Positions 8,668 through 15,891 of a stretch of 64,000 nucleotides of DNA are shown in pieces. Where the stretch lies: contig NZ_JAUOTO010000005.1 of the NCBI RefSeq assembly GCF_030546645.1, positions 186,001 to 250,000 of the forward strand. Direction: 5' to 3'. Every line of letters begins with the position of its first letter. Position 1 is the first letter of the stretch. Position numbers and translations under genes: made by a program. The notes beneath the pieces are model-generated. The model saw only the letters and a list, made by a program, of their open reading frames with translations. It searched no databases and had not been told where the DNA came from. This DNA is from Flavitalea plasmicola. Lineage in GTDB: Bacteria; Bacteroidota; Bacteroidia; Chitinophagales; Chitinophagaceae.

Positions 8668-10595
8668 ATGACCCTCCCGTAGATGCTGCGTGGTATTTGT
8701 GAAGAGCCGGTCTCCTTATGCTGGTCTTTCGTGAGATTTTGCCCGACCAGTGAAATCTCGAAGCGTTTGTATTGCCATGCCAGACGAAGGTCAAAAGTAA
8801 AGTAGGCCGGAATATGGGCCGTAAATGTCGAGCCTGGCAACTGGTCTGCATAACGGGCTACCAGGTCCAGCTGCAGATGACGGGGCAGGTCCATAATGGA
8901 TTGAAGCAGGCATTGGTGCCGGGGATCGACCCCTTCGAAATCGACGCTTGCCGGGAGGACTTTCGGACTGGTGGGCCAGATGTTCTTTGAAAAATAGGTA
9001 TACCCGCCGCGGAGGCGCCACCATTCCAATGCCTGGAAACTGCCGGACAGTTCGAATCCCCAGGATTCGGCACGCTGTGAGTTGGCCAATACCAATGGAA
9101 CGGTAGGACTTGCATTCGAATCGATGCTCCGGATGTCATGATAGCGATTGTAAAAGGACGCCAGGGAGAGCGAGAGCCTGTCCAAAGGACGGACGCGATA
9201 GCCCAGCTCATAGGCAATGACTTTTTCCGAAAGGAATTTTAAGCGCCTTCTTATAAAGTCCGTGTCAAAACGCGTCGGCGTTCGTACCGCGCGCGAAACG
9301 GCCGTCCAGATGGTTTGTCGGCGATCCACCGTCCAGGTGATGCGTGCGCCGGGTTGGGTTTCGAAGCCGGAGTAAATATTATGGAGGAATTTGCTGCCGA
9401 TGGTCAGCTTCAGGAAATTGGGAACAAACGTGATCTCGTCCTGGACAAATCCGCTGTACAGCGGCATGTTCCGGCTCAAAGGAAGAAGAGAGGCGGCTGC
9501 TTCATCCTCCTGCAACCTGTAACCTATGCCATACACTATATTATGCAACTTGCCGGCTGCAAAACGGTGCTGGATATCGATATCATAGGTGTTGATCCTA
9601 TAGGAGAAGGGGGTGGCGGAGTGGGGCGTCGTTCGCCAGGTGCGGTCGAAATATGCCTGTATTTTCAGGTCCGAACTCCCGGAAAAAAGATGTGTAAAGC
9701 GCGCCAGCACATTCTGGCCATTCGTGACGGTGTGCTTTAGCAGGCTGTCTTTGTTGGCAACACCACTGTACAGATCGCCCTGCAGGGTAAAGGTGTTGGT
9801 TGCCGAGGGGTAATAATCCATACGGAAACCTCCCTGTGTCATGTTCCATGCGTCTTTGGCATTTATTCCACCGGCAAGCTCCGTATTTCGCTGGTCCAGG
9901 CGCTGTCCGTAAATGCGCACAAAGAGGGTGGAGTCTACGCGGGTGCCATACCGGACTTCGCCAAGGTCCTGTAGAAAAGAGCCCGCGGCCCCCGACAGAT
10001 ACCACCCCTGGGTTTCCCTCGCACTTTTGGTGATGATATTAATGACGCCATTCACGGCATTGGCGCCCCACAGCGTTCCTCCCGGGCCGCTGACCACTTC
10101 AATGTGGTCCAGGTCCTGCAGCAGCGTATTCTGCACGTCCCAGTATACGCCGCCAAAAAGCGGGGAATAAATACTCCGGCCGTCGATCATCACGAGCAGT
10201 TTGTTAGCGAGTACGCCGCCGGCCGAAGGCAGGCCGTTGAATCCCCGGGCGGTGATGGCCCAGTCATGTGAATTGGCCTGCTCCATCTGCAGATTGGAAA
10301 CGAGCCGTAAGGCGCCGGGAAGTCTCGTTACGCCTGACCGGTGTATATCTTCTCCTGTTATTACCTGGACGGCCGACGCGACCTCCGCCAGTTTCTCCGG
10401 CCGCATGGAAACAGAGATCACCTCGGTGTTCATCAGCTCTTCCAGGCTCATTTTTTTCAATCGGGACGAGGACAATAAACTTTCCTGTCTTTGGGCAAAG
10501 ACGGCATTAGACAGGAACGTAAGACTGAAGGTTAAAAGCACTGCAAATAAAGAGCGATTATACCAGGCTCCTTTTTTAGTTAAAGAGGTTGGCAT
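8655..10595 (-). CDS. TonB-dependent outer-membrane receptor
   Basis: Start placed at the ATG at 10595 (MPTSLTKKGAW); an in-frame ATG at 10643 is the alternative. The 646-residue protein has a signal peptide ending near VFA, a short N-terminal region with MSLEELMNTEVISVSMRPEKL, a plug domain (VITGEDIHRSGVTRL, ITARGFNG, LLVMIDGRSIYSPLFGGVYWD, GPGGTLWGANAVNGVINIITK) and a beta-barrel of modest size. It lacks the carboxypeptidase-like N-terminal domain of SusC proteins. Receptors with this LEELMN-type start often sit beside YfiR and sensor-kinase genes. The ligand is unknown; the receptor may act as the outer-membrane sensor or importer for the operon. Confidence 0.9.
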   Translation of the reverse strand: MPTSLTKKGAWYNRSLFAVLLTFSLTFLSNAVFAQRQESLLSSSRLKKMSLEELMNTEVISVSMRPEKLAEVASAVQVITGEDIHRSGVTRLPGALRLVSNLQMEQANSHDWAITARGFNGLPSAGGVLANKLLVMIDGRSIYSPLFGGVYWDVQNTLLQDLDHIEVVSGPGGTLWGANAVNGVINIITKSARETQGWYLSGAAGSFLQDLGEVRYGTRVDSTLFVRIYGQRLDQRNTELAGGINAKDAWNMTQGGFRMDYYPSATNTFTLQGDLYSGVANKDSLLKHTVTNGQNVLARFTHLFSGSSDLKIQAYFDRTWRTTPHSATPFSYRINTYDIDIQHRFAAGKLHNIVYGIGYRLQEDEAAASLLPLSRNMPLYSGFVQDEITFVPNFLKLTIGSKFLHNIYSGFETQPGARITWTVDRRQTIWTAVSRAVRTPTRFDTDFIRRRLKFLSEKVIAYELGYRVRPLDRLSLSLASFYNRYHDIRSIDSNASPTVPLVLANSQRAESWGFELSGSFQALEWWRLRGGYTYFSKNIWPTSPKVLPASVDFEGVDPRHQCLLQSIMDLPRHLQLDLVARYADQLPGSTFTAHIPAYFTFDLRLAWQYKRFEISLVGQNLTKDQHKETGSSQIPRSIYGRVICQL

Positions 10596-10878
10596 ATTAC
10601 GGGTTTTTGTGGGAGAGGTAATAAGCGCATTCAGAACGGCCAAAGCGGTGATGTAAGGCCCGGAAATGCTTCCGAGCCTTTACCTCAGACCTTCGGGGGT
10701 TTTTCACAGTAAATTATTTCCATGAATGAGGTCCCGGGTAATAAGATCTCAGCTCTTAAAATAGCATGTAAGAGAATGTTGCTGACGGGCAGTGTTAAAA
10801 GTCAAAGTAGACCAGAGCGTTTCATCTGTGCGGAGAAAACAACAGATTTATTTAAGGGGGATAAAACTATAGATAAAA
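10596..10878 (-). other. long 5' leader of the receptor operon
   Basis: About 280 nt separate the predicted promoter from the receptor ATG, with no ORF. On the minus strand it holds a 6-bp stem closed around 10756-10777 (CTCTTA with TAAGAG), a pairing of ACCTCA near 10725 with TGAGGT near 10685, and a perfect hairpin CGGAAGCATTTCCG at 10661-10674. A structured regulatory leader is possible. No riboswitch family was recognised with confidence. Confidence 0.35.
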
Positions 10879-10910
10879 CAAATATATGATATTTAAAGGT
10901 CAGTTACAAA
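10879..10910 (-). promoter_or_regulatory. promoter of the receptor-YfiR-kinase operon
   Basis: Read on the minus strand, TTTG (10910-10907) is followed after 20 bp by TATATTTG (10886-10879), a full match to the Bacteroidota -33/-7 consensus. It lies just after the stop of the response regulator gene at 10945, so this operon can be expressed separately from the phosphorelay operon upstream. Confidence 0.6.
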
Positions 10911-10944
10911 TCAAATCGTCGGAATATACACTTTACCGGGTCCA

Positions 10945-11373
10945 TTAGTTGGCCGGCAGCCTGACGATGTTGAACCAGAAATCCTCGATGCACGTCACCA
11001 CCGCATCGAACGAGTCAAATCCGAACGGCTTATTCACAAAGCAGTTGGCGTGTAATTTGTAACATTGGATGATATCCCATTCCGCCTGGGACGTGGTGAG
11101 GATGATCACCGGGATCACTTTCAATCTTTCGTCGCTTTTAAGGTCCGCCAATACTTCCGAGCCGCTCTTTGCCGGCAAGTTGAGGTCCAGCAGGATCAGG
11201 TCGGGCGTATTGGTGCCGGCAAACTTTCCTTTTTTATAGAGGAACTCCAATGCCTCCTCGCCATCGGTGGCCACCTGAACGTTGACGTCAAAACGGCTCT
11301 TCTCGAACGCTATCTGGGCCAGCAGCACATCCCCGGGGTTGTCTTCAACAAGAAGGATGTTGATCGGTTTCAT
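10945..11373 (-). CDS. single-domain response regulator (Rcp1-like)
   Basis: A 142-residue stand-alone receiver: acidic pair in LLVEDNPGDV, phospho-acceptor Asp63 in LILLDLNLP, Thr/Ser in IILTTSQ and Lys in FVNKPF. No output domain follows. It resembles the Rcp1-type regulators that serve phytochrome-like kinases. The start overlaps the end of the upstream REC-kinase gene by 29 bp, which points to coupled translation with that kinase as its probable phosphodonor. It is the last gene of the seven-gene operon. Confidence 0.9.
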   Translation of the reverse strand: MKPINILLVEDNPGDVLLAQIAFEKSRFDVNVQVATDGEEALEFLYKKGKFAGTNTPDLILLDLNLPAKSGSEVLADLKSDERLKVIPVIILTTSQAEWDIIQCYKLHANCFVNKPFGFDSFDAVVTCIEDFWFNIVRLPAN

Positions 11374-12496
11374 TTATTGGAGGATTTAAGGTGAAATAAA
11401 ATGTTGTTCCTTTTCCAGGTGATGATTCGAACCAGATCTTTCCACCATGTCTTTCCACGATCTTCTTGGCAATGGCAAGTCCGATACCTGTGCCCTCGTA
11501 CTTTTCGTTGCCATGCAATTTCTTGAAGATGACAAATATCTTTTCCGAATATTGCTGATGGATGCCAATTCCATTATCTTCCACGGCAAACAGCCAGGAA
11601 GCATTGTGTTTACGGGCGCTTATGTTTATCACCGGTGTCTCGTCCTTTTTCCTGAATTTGATGGCATTGCCGATCAGGTTTTGGAACAGCTGGAGTATTT
11701 GACCGGGGTCTCCGGCAAGTACAGGCATGTTCTCGAAATGGATGATCGCACCGCTTTCCCGGACGCTGGCCGCCAGGTTTTGCAATGCGTCCCGTACGGT
11801 GGCGGCGATGTCCACCTGTTCGATGAGCCATTCCCTGTTCGTCCGTGAATAATTGAGCAGGTCGTTGATCAGCCGCTTCATGCGGGCGGCCCCTTCGACG
11901 GCATAGTATATATATTCATTGGCTTGCTCGTCCAGCTTGTCCTGGTATCGTTGCTGCAACAGTTGCAGGAAGCTTCCCACCATGCGCAGCGGTTCCTGCA
12001 GGTCATGCGAGGCAAGATAGGCGAACTCCTCCAGCTCCTTATTGGAACGTTCCAGCTCCCGGGCATAATTGGCCAGCTTTTCTTCCTGCTCCTTTTTTTC
12101 CCTGTGTTCCCAGTTCTCCTTCAACGCTCTGTCGATCTTCGGCACTACGGTGAACAATTTATCCTTCAGGACATAATCGGTAACGCCGGCCTTGATCAGC
12201 TCCACTGCATTTTCATCACCGATGGTGCCGGAGACGATGATGAAGGGCGTATCGGGAGCGATCTCTTTCTTGAGGTAGAAGGCTGCGGCGCCGTCGAATT
12301 CCGGAAGGACATAATCGGACAGGACGATGTCGGGCTTGAAATCCCTGAGGGCCTGCTCGTAACCTGTCCGTTCCTGCACCACTTCCGATGAATAATGCAA
12401 GCCTCCTTTTTTCAGCTGATATTGCAGCAATTCGATATCGTCCGGCTCATGTTCCAGGATCAGAATTTTTACGTTATGGTTCGATACAGGGTCCAT
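11345..12496 (-). CDS. REC-histidine kinase
   Basis: The 383-residue soluble protein has an N-terminal receiver (about 8-128; Asp61 in VLSDYVLPEFDG), a short coiled coil (130-157), a HisKA domain with His164 in YLASHDLQEPLRMVGSF and an HATPase domain (NLIGNAIKFR, DNGIGIHQQY, GTGIGLAIAKKIVERHGG). The DLQEPLR form of the H-box is that of phytochrome-type kinases. There is no membrane segment, so it must be driven by phosphotransfer or by binding partners. It lies 15 bp after a response regulator gene and overlaps the next one. Confidence 0.92.
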   Translation of the reverse strand: MDPVSNHNVKILILEHEPDDIELLQYQLKKGGLHYSSEVVQERTGYEQALRDFKPDIVLSDYVLPEFDGAAAFYLKKEIAPDTPFIIVSGTIGDENAVELIKAGVTDYVLKDKLFTVVPKIDRALKENWEHREKKEQEEKLANYARELERSNKELEEFAYLASHDLQEPLRMVGSFLQLLQQRYQDKLDEQANEYIYYAVEGAARMKRLINDLLNYSRTNREWLIEQVDIAATVRDALQNLAASVRESGAIIHFENMPVLAGDPGQILQLFQNLIGNAIKFRKKDETPVINISARKHNASWLFAVEDNGIGIHQQYSEKIFVIFKKLHGNEKYEGTGIGLAIAKKIVERHGGKIWFESSPGKGTTFYFTLNPPINETDQHPSC

Positions 12497-12511
12497 GGCG
12501 CACCTTTATGG

Positions 12512-12952
12512 TTAATATGGCAATTGATTCATCATCAGCCAGTATAGTCCCATACCGGCTACGGTCTTCACGAACAATTCGAATTCAACGGGCTTTACGA
12601 TATAACTGTTTACGCCCAGCTGATAGCTTTTAAGGATATCCTGCTCCTGGTTGGACGAGGTCAGCAGCACCACCGGTATCCGGCAGGTGCGGGCATCGGA
12701 TTTCACCTGCTTCAGCACTTCGATCCCGTCTACTTTTGGCATTTTCAGATCCAGTACGATCAGCCTGGGCAATATTCCGAAGACCCGCTGGGAATAATGC
12801 CCCCTGCAAAAGATAAAATCGATCGCTTCCTCACCGTCTTTTAAGTGGATAAGGGAATTATTGATGCCATTTTTCCTCAGCGCCCGGATGGTGAGGCTTG
12901 CGTCATCCGGGTTGTCTTCCACGAGCACGATATCAACGCTGTCCAATGCCAT
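12512..12952 (-). CDS. single-domain response regulator (Rcp1-like)
   Basis: Start set at the ATG at 12952 (MALDSVDIVLVEDNPDD); the longer frame runs back into the kinase gene. The 146 residues form one receiver with Asp68 in LIVLDLKMP, TSSNQEQD and the conserved Lys in YIVKPV. The LTIRALRKNGINNS and GEEAIDFIFCRG stretches are typical of Rcp1-like regulators. It sits 13 bp after the REC-PAS kinase and 15 bp before the REC kinase, so it may shuttle phosphate between them. Confidence 0.9.
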   Translation of the reverse strand: MALDSVDIVLVEDNPDDASLTIRALRKNGINNSLIHLKDGEEAIDFIFCRGHYSQRVFGILPRLIVLDLKMPKVDGIEVLKQVKSDARTCRIPVVLLTSSNQEQDILKSYQLGVNSYIVKPVEFELFVKTVAGMGLYWLMMNQLPY

Positions 12953-12965
12953 AATCGGTCTAAAT

Positions 12966-14459
12966 TTATTCAGTGATTGGTTTGGGAAGAGTGAAGAAGA
13001 AGGTCGCACCTTCATCCGGGCGTCCTTCCGCCCATACCCTGCCTCCATGTTTTACAATGATCCTTTGGACGATGGCCAGGCCGACGCCTGTGCCTTCGAA
13101 CTCTTCGTTATCGTGCAAGCGCTGAAATACGCCAAAGAGCTTATGGGCATAGTCCATATTGAACCCTGCTCCATTGTCCTTCACAAAATAGATGCATTTC
13201 TCCTCTTTTACCAACGCGCCAATGTTGATCTCCGGCGTTTCTTTCTTCCGGGAATATTTGATGGCATTCGAGACCAGGTTCATAATGACCTGGTAAAGCA
13301 ACACGGGATCTCCCTCCGCCGGGGGTAAAGATCCTACGTGGATCCTGGCTTTGCCCCGATCGACCTCGTCCAGGTCATTCAGGACCCGCTGGGTCAATTC
13401 CGTAAGGTTCACCGGGTACTTTGTCACCTTGCGCCGCCCTAATCTTGAAAACTCCAGCAGATTGTCGATCAAAACGCCCATTCTGCTGGCATTACCCTGG
13501 ATCTTACCCAGGAGGCGGTGCAATTCATCGTTCAATTGCGTCTGATGGTCTTCCAGGATGATGCGGGAGTAACCGTTGATGCTCCTCAGCGGCGCCCGCA
13601 GATCGTGGGATACGGAATAGGAAAATGACTCCAGTTCTTTATTGGTTGCCTCCAGCAGGGCTATATTCCCTTCCAGATCGGCATTCAGCTGTTTGATCTC
13701 CCAGTCGGACTTTTTCTGCTGGGTGATGTCCCTGGCATTGGCGAACCAAAGACCGTCCTTATTCACGATATTCCAGTTGAGCCACCTGACGGACCTGTCT
13801 TTGCTATGGATCCGGATCTCAAAGGAAAACTTCTCTTTATTGGCACTGGACAGCCTTTGTATGGCCAGGCTATCTTCCTGTTCCAGGTAGGAAAGGACGG
13901 AAGTGTTCCTGATCTCGTCCACTGTATAGCCGAGCATGGGAGCCACTGCGTTGTTCACCTCTTCGAAATGCAAGGTCCGGGCATTGATGATGCAGATCAG
14001 GTCAGCCGAATTATTGATCAACAGGGCATATTTTTCAAGGATCAGGTTCTTCCTGATCAGCTCTTTCTTCTGGAGATGCAGCTGGAGCAGCACGGACACT
14101 TTTGCCTCGGTCACCGCCGCGTCAAGGGGCTTGTACAGGTAGTCTACCGCGCCTTCCTCGAATCCCTTTATCATGAACCGATGTTCTTTTTTTTCGGCTG
14201 AGGCGAATATGATGGGAATTTCCCTGGTCCTCTTATGGGATTTAAGTATCTGGGCCACCTCGAAACCATCCATATCAGGCATCTGGACATCCAGTATGAT
14301 GAGGTCTATATCGGTATTAAGCACCGTCTTTAGCGCTTCCTTTCCGTTGGTAGCCTGGAGTATGTTCCTGCCGGGCCGGGACAATATCTGTTCCAGGGCG
14401 AATAGGTTATTCGCTTTGTCATCGACGATCAGGATATTTGCTACTTCGTTGTTATGCAT
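12966..14459 (-). CDS. REC-PAS histidine kinase
   Basis: A 497-residue soluble kinase: receiver (about 7-130, Asp57 in LIILDVQMPDMDGFEV), a PAS domain (about 142-250; LICIINARTLHFEEVNNAVAPMLGY), a short coiled coil, HisKA with His285 in SYSVSHDLRAPLRSI, and HATPase (NLVSNAIKYS, DNGAGFNMDYAHKLFGVF, GTGVGLAIVQRIIVKHGG). It overlaps the CheB stop by 8 bp, so CheB and this kinase are translationally coupled. This kinase type with its N-terminal receiver is common beside CheB/CheR pairs in Bacteroidota. Confidence 0.92.
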   Translation of the reverse strand: MHNNEVANILIVDDKANNLFALEQILSRPGRNILQATNGKEALKTVLNTDIDLIILDVQMPDMDGFEVAQILKSHKRTREIPIIFASAEKKEHRFMIKGFEEGAVDYLYKPLDAAVTEAKVSVLLQLHLQKKELIRKNLILEKYALLINNSADLICIINARTLHFEEVNNAVAPMLGYTVDEIRNTSVLSYLEQEDSLAIQRLSSANKEKFSFEIRIHSKDRSVRWLNWNIVNKDGLWFANARDITQQKKSDWEIKQLNADLEGNIALLEATNKELESFSYSVSHDLRAPLRSINGYSRIILEDHQTQLNDELHRLLGKIQGNASRMGVLIDNLLEFSRLGRRKVTKYPVNLTELTQRVLNDLDEVDRGKARIHVGSLPPAEGDPVLLYQVIMNLVSNAIKYSRKKETPEINIGALVKEEKCIYFVKDNGAGFNMDYAHKLFGVFQRLHDNEEFEGTGVGLAIVQRIIVKHGGRVWAEGRPDEGATFFFTLPKPITE

Positions 14460-15033
14460 GGTCAGTCCGGTTTTTCGCCAGCTGCAGTAAAAGATCTTTT
14501 ATTTTGGCCGCGTTAAGAATGTGTTGTACGCTGCCCGTATCGATTGCCGCGCGGGGCATATCCGGGAAAAGAGCGGTCGCCGGGTCCTGCGCGATCGTCA
14601 ATCCGCCCCGTTGCCTTACCGCCCGTATGCCTTCGGCCCCGTCCCGGTTGGCCCCCGTAAGAATGACCGCTACCAATTTATCCTTATACACTTCGGAAGC
14701 CGTCTCGAACAGCAGGTCGATGGATGGCCTGCTGAAATTCACCGGGTCATCGCAGGTCAGCGAAAAAGTATGGTCCCTTTCAATCAGCAGGTGGTAATCG
14801 GGAGGAGCGAAATACACCTTACTCCTATCTATTCTTTCTTTCTCGTTCGCCTGCCTGATGCTGATGACGCATTTGTCCTGCAGGACCTCTTCCAATAATG
14901 TCCTTTCGTCCTTCGACCTGTGCTGGATAACGATCAACGGCATCGGATAGTCTCCCGGCAACTCTTTCAGTATCCCTGAAAGGACCATGAGGCCTCCCGC
15001 GGATACGCCGATCACGACTGCTTCATATTGCAT
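14452..15033 (-). CDS. CheB-type protein-glutamate methylesterase, catalytic domain only
   Basis: The 193-residue protein is the CheB catalytic domain without a receiver. Visible catalytic residues are Ser11 (GVSAGG), His38 (VIQHRS) and Asp131 (TGANRDGAEG), plus the usual APPDYHLLIE stretch. CheB removes methyl groups from, or deamidates, chemoreceptor glutamates. No chemoreceptor, CheA or CheW gene is in the window. It follows CheR by 16 bp and overlaps the REC-PAS kinase. With no receiver, its control must come from elsewhere, perhaps from the neighbouring receivers. Confidence 0.92.
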   Translation of the reverse strand: MQYEAVVIGVSAGGLMVLSGILKELPGDYPMPLIVIQHRSKDERTLLEEVLQDKCVISIRQANEKERIDRSKVYFAPPDYHLLIERDHTFSLTCDDPVNFSRPSIDLLFETASEVYKDKLVAVILTGANRDGAEGIRAVRQRGGLTIAQDPATALFPDMPRAAIDTGSVQHILNAAKIKDLLLQLAKNRTDHA

Positions 15034-15049
15034 ATTTCCTTTCGCTTTT

Positions 15050-15880
15050 TTATTGACCGGTCTTGATGAATATTCTTTCTTTCCTGTCTACTTCCTCGAA
15101 GTTCTTCCTGCTTTCGGCAAAGAGCAGCGATTCCTTATTGCCCAATGCAAGGAATCCAAACGGGCAAAGGCTTTCATAGAAAAGGTCGATCACCTTGTTC
15201 TGCAATTGCTGATTGAAATAGATCAGCACATTTCGGCAGCAGATCAGCTGAAATTCATTGAACGATCTGTCTGCGGCCAGGTTGTGCGCCGAGAAAACGA
15301 TATTTTGCCGGAGCGATCTGTCCAACAGGGCGCCATCGTATTGCGACACGTAATAGTCGGAAAAAGAACGCTGCCCGCCCGCCTTCATATAATTGGACGT
15401 ATAGCCCTTCATCTTCTTTAAATGATAAACGCCTTCCTTTGCCGTCTGCAGGGCCTTTTGATTGATATCGGTGGCATAGATGACGGACCTTTCCAATAGC
15501 CCCCTTTCTTTCAGGAGGATGGCTGTGGAATAGACCTCTTCTCCCGTAGAGGACCCCGCTATCCATATTTTTATAAAAGGATAGGTGGCCAGCCGGACGA
15601 AAACATTTTCCTGCAGGCTTTTGTAAAACGACGGGTCCCGGAACATCTCCGTTACGTTGACCGTCGTCTCCTGGATGAATTGCTCGAAAACATCCTCTTC
15701 TTCCAGCAGCGTTTTATTCAGCGCCCTGATGGAATTGAAATTATTGGCGCTCATAAAATGACGTATCCGTCTTCTTATGGAGGCTTCCGCATATTCCGTG
15801 AAATCATATCCGTAAACAAAACGGATAGATTCGAGCAATTCCTTTAATTCTTCGTTATCTGTCGCCGGGGTCTTATTCAT
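15050..15880 (-). CDS. CheR-type SAM-dependent protein-glutamate methyltransferase
   Basis: Start set at the ATG at 15880; the upstream frame overlaps the hybrid kinase. The 276 residues carry the CheR N-terminal helical domain (YGYDFTEYAEASIRRRIRHF), the SAM motif WIAGSSTGEEVYSTAI and the conserved LICCRNVLIYFN. It begins 11 bp after the hybrid kinase stop and is followed by CheB. The pair would add and remove methyl groups on a target that is not encoded here; methylation of a kinase coiled coil is one possibility. Confidence 0.92.
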   Translation of the reverse strand: MNKTPATDNEELKELLESIRFVYGYDFTEYAEASIRRRIRHFMSANNFNSIRALNKTLLEEEDVFEQFIQETTVNVTEMFRDPSFYKSLQENVFVRLATYPFIKIWIAGSSTGEEVYSTAILLKERGLLERSVIYATDINQKALQTAKEGVYHLKKMKGYTSNYMKAGGQRSFSDYYVSQYDGALLDRSLRQNIVFSAHNLAADRSFNEFQLICCRNVLIYFNQQLQNKVIDLFYESLCPFGFLALGNKESLLFAESRKNFEEVDRKERIFIKTGQ

Positions 15881-15891
15881 CCTGGTGCTTA

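Noticed and set aside
10690..10790. Possible TPP riboswitch on the minus strand (CTGAGA, ACCC, ACCT and TAAT words in the expected order).
   Set aside because: The GGGGTGC strand that must pair with ACCC is absent and the 3' part does not fold as in the THI element. Short word matches in an AT-rich leader are expected by chance. A covariance search for RF00059 would settle it.
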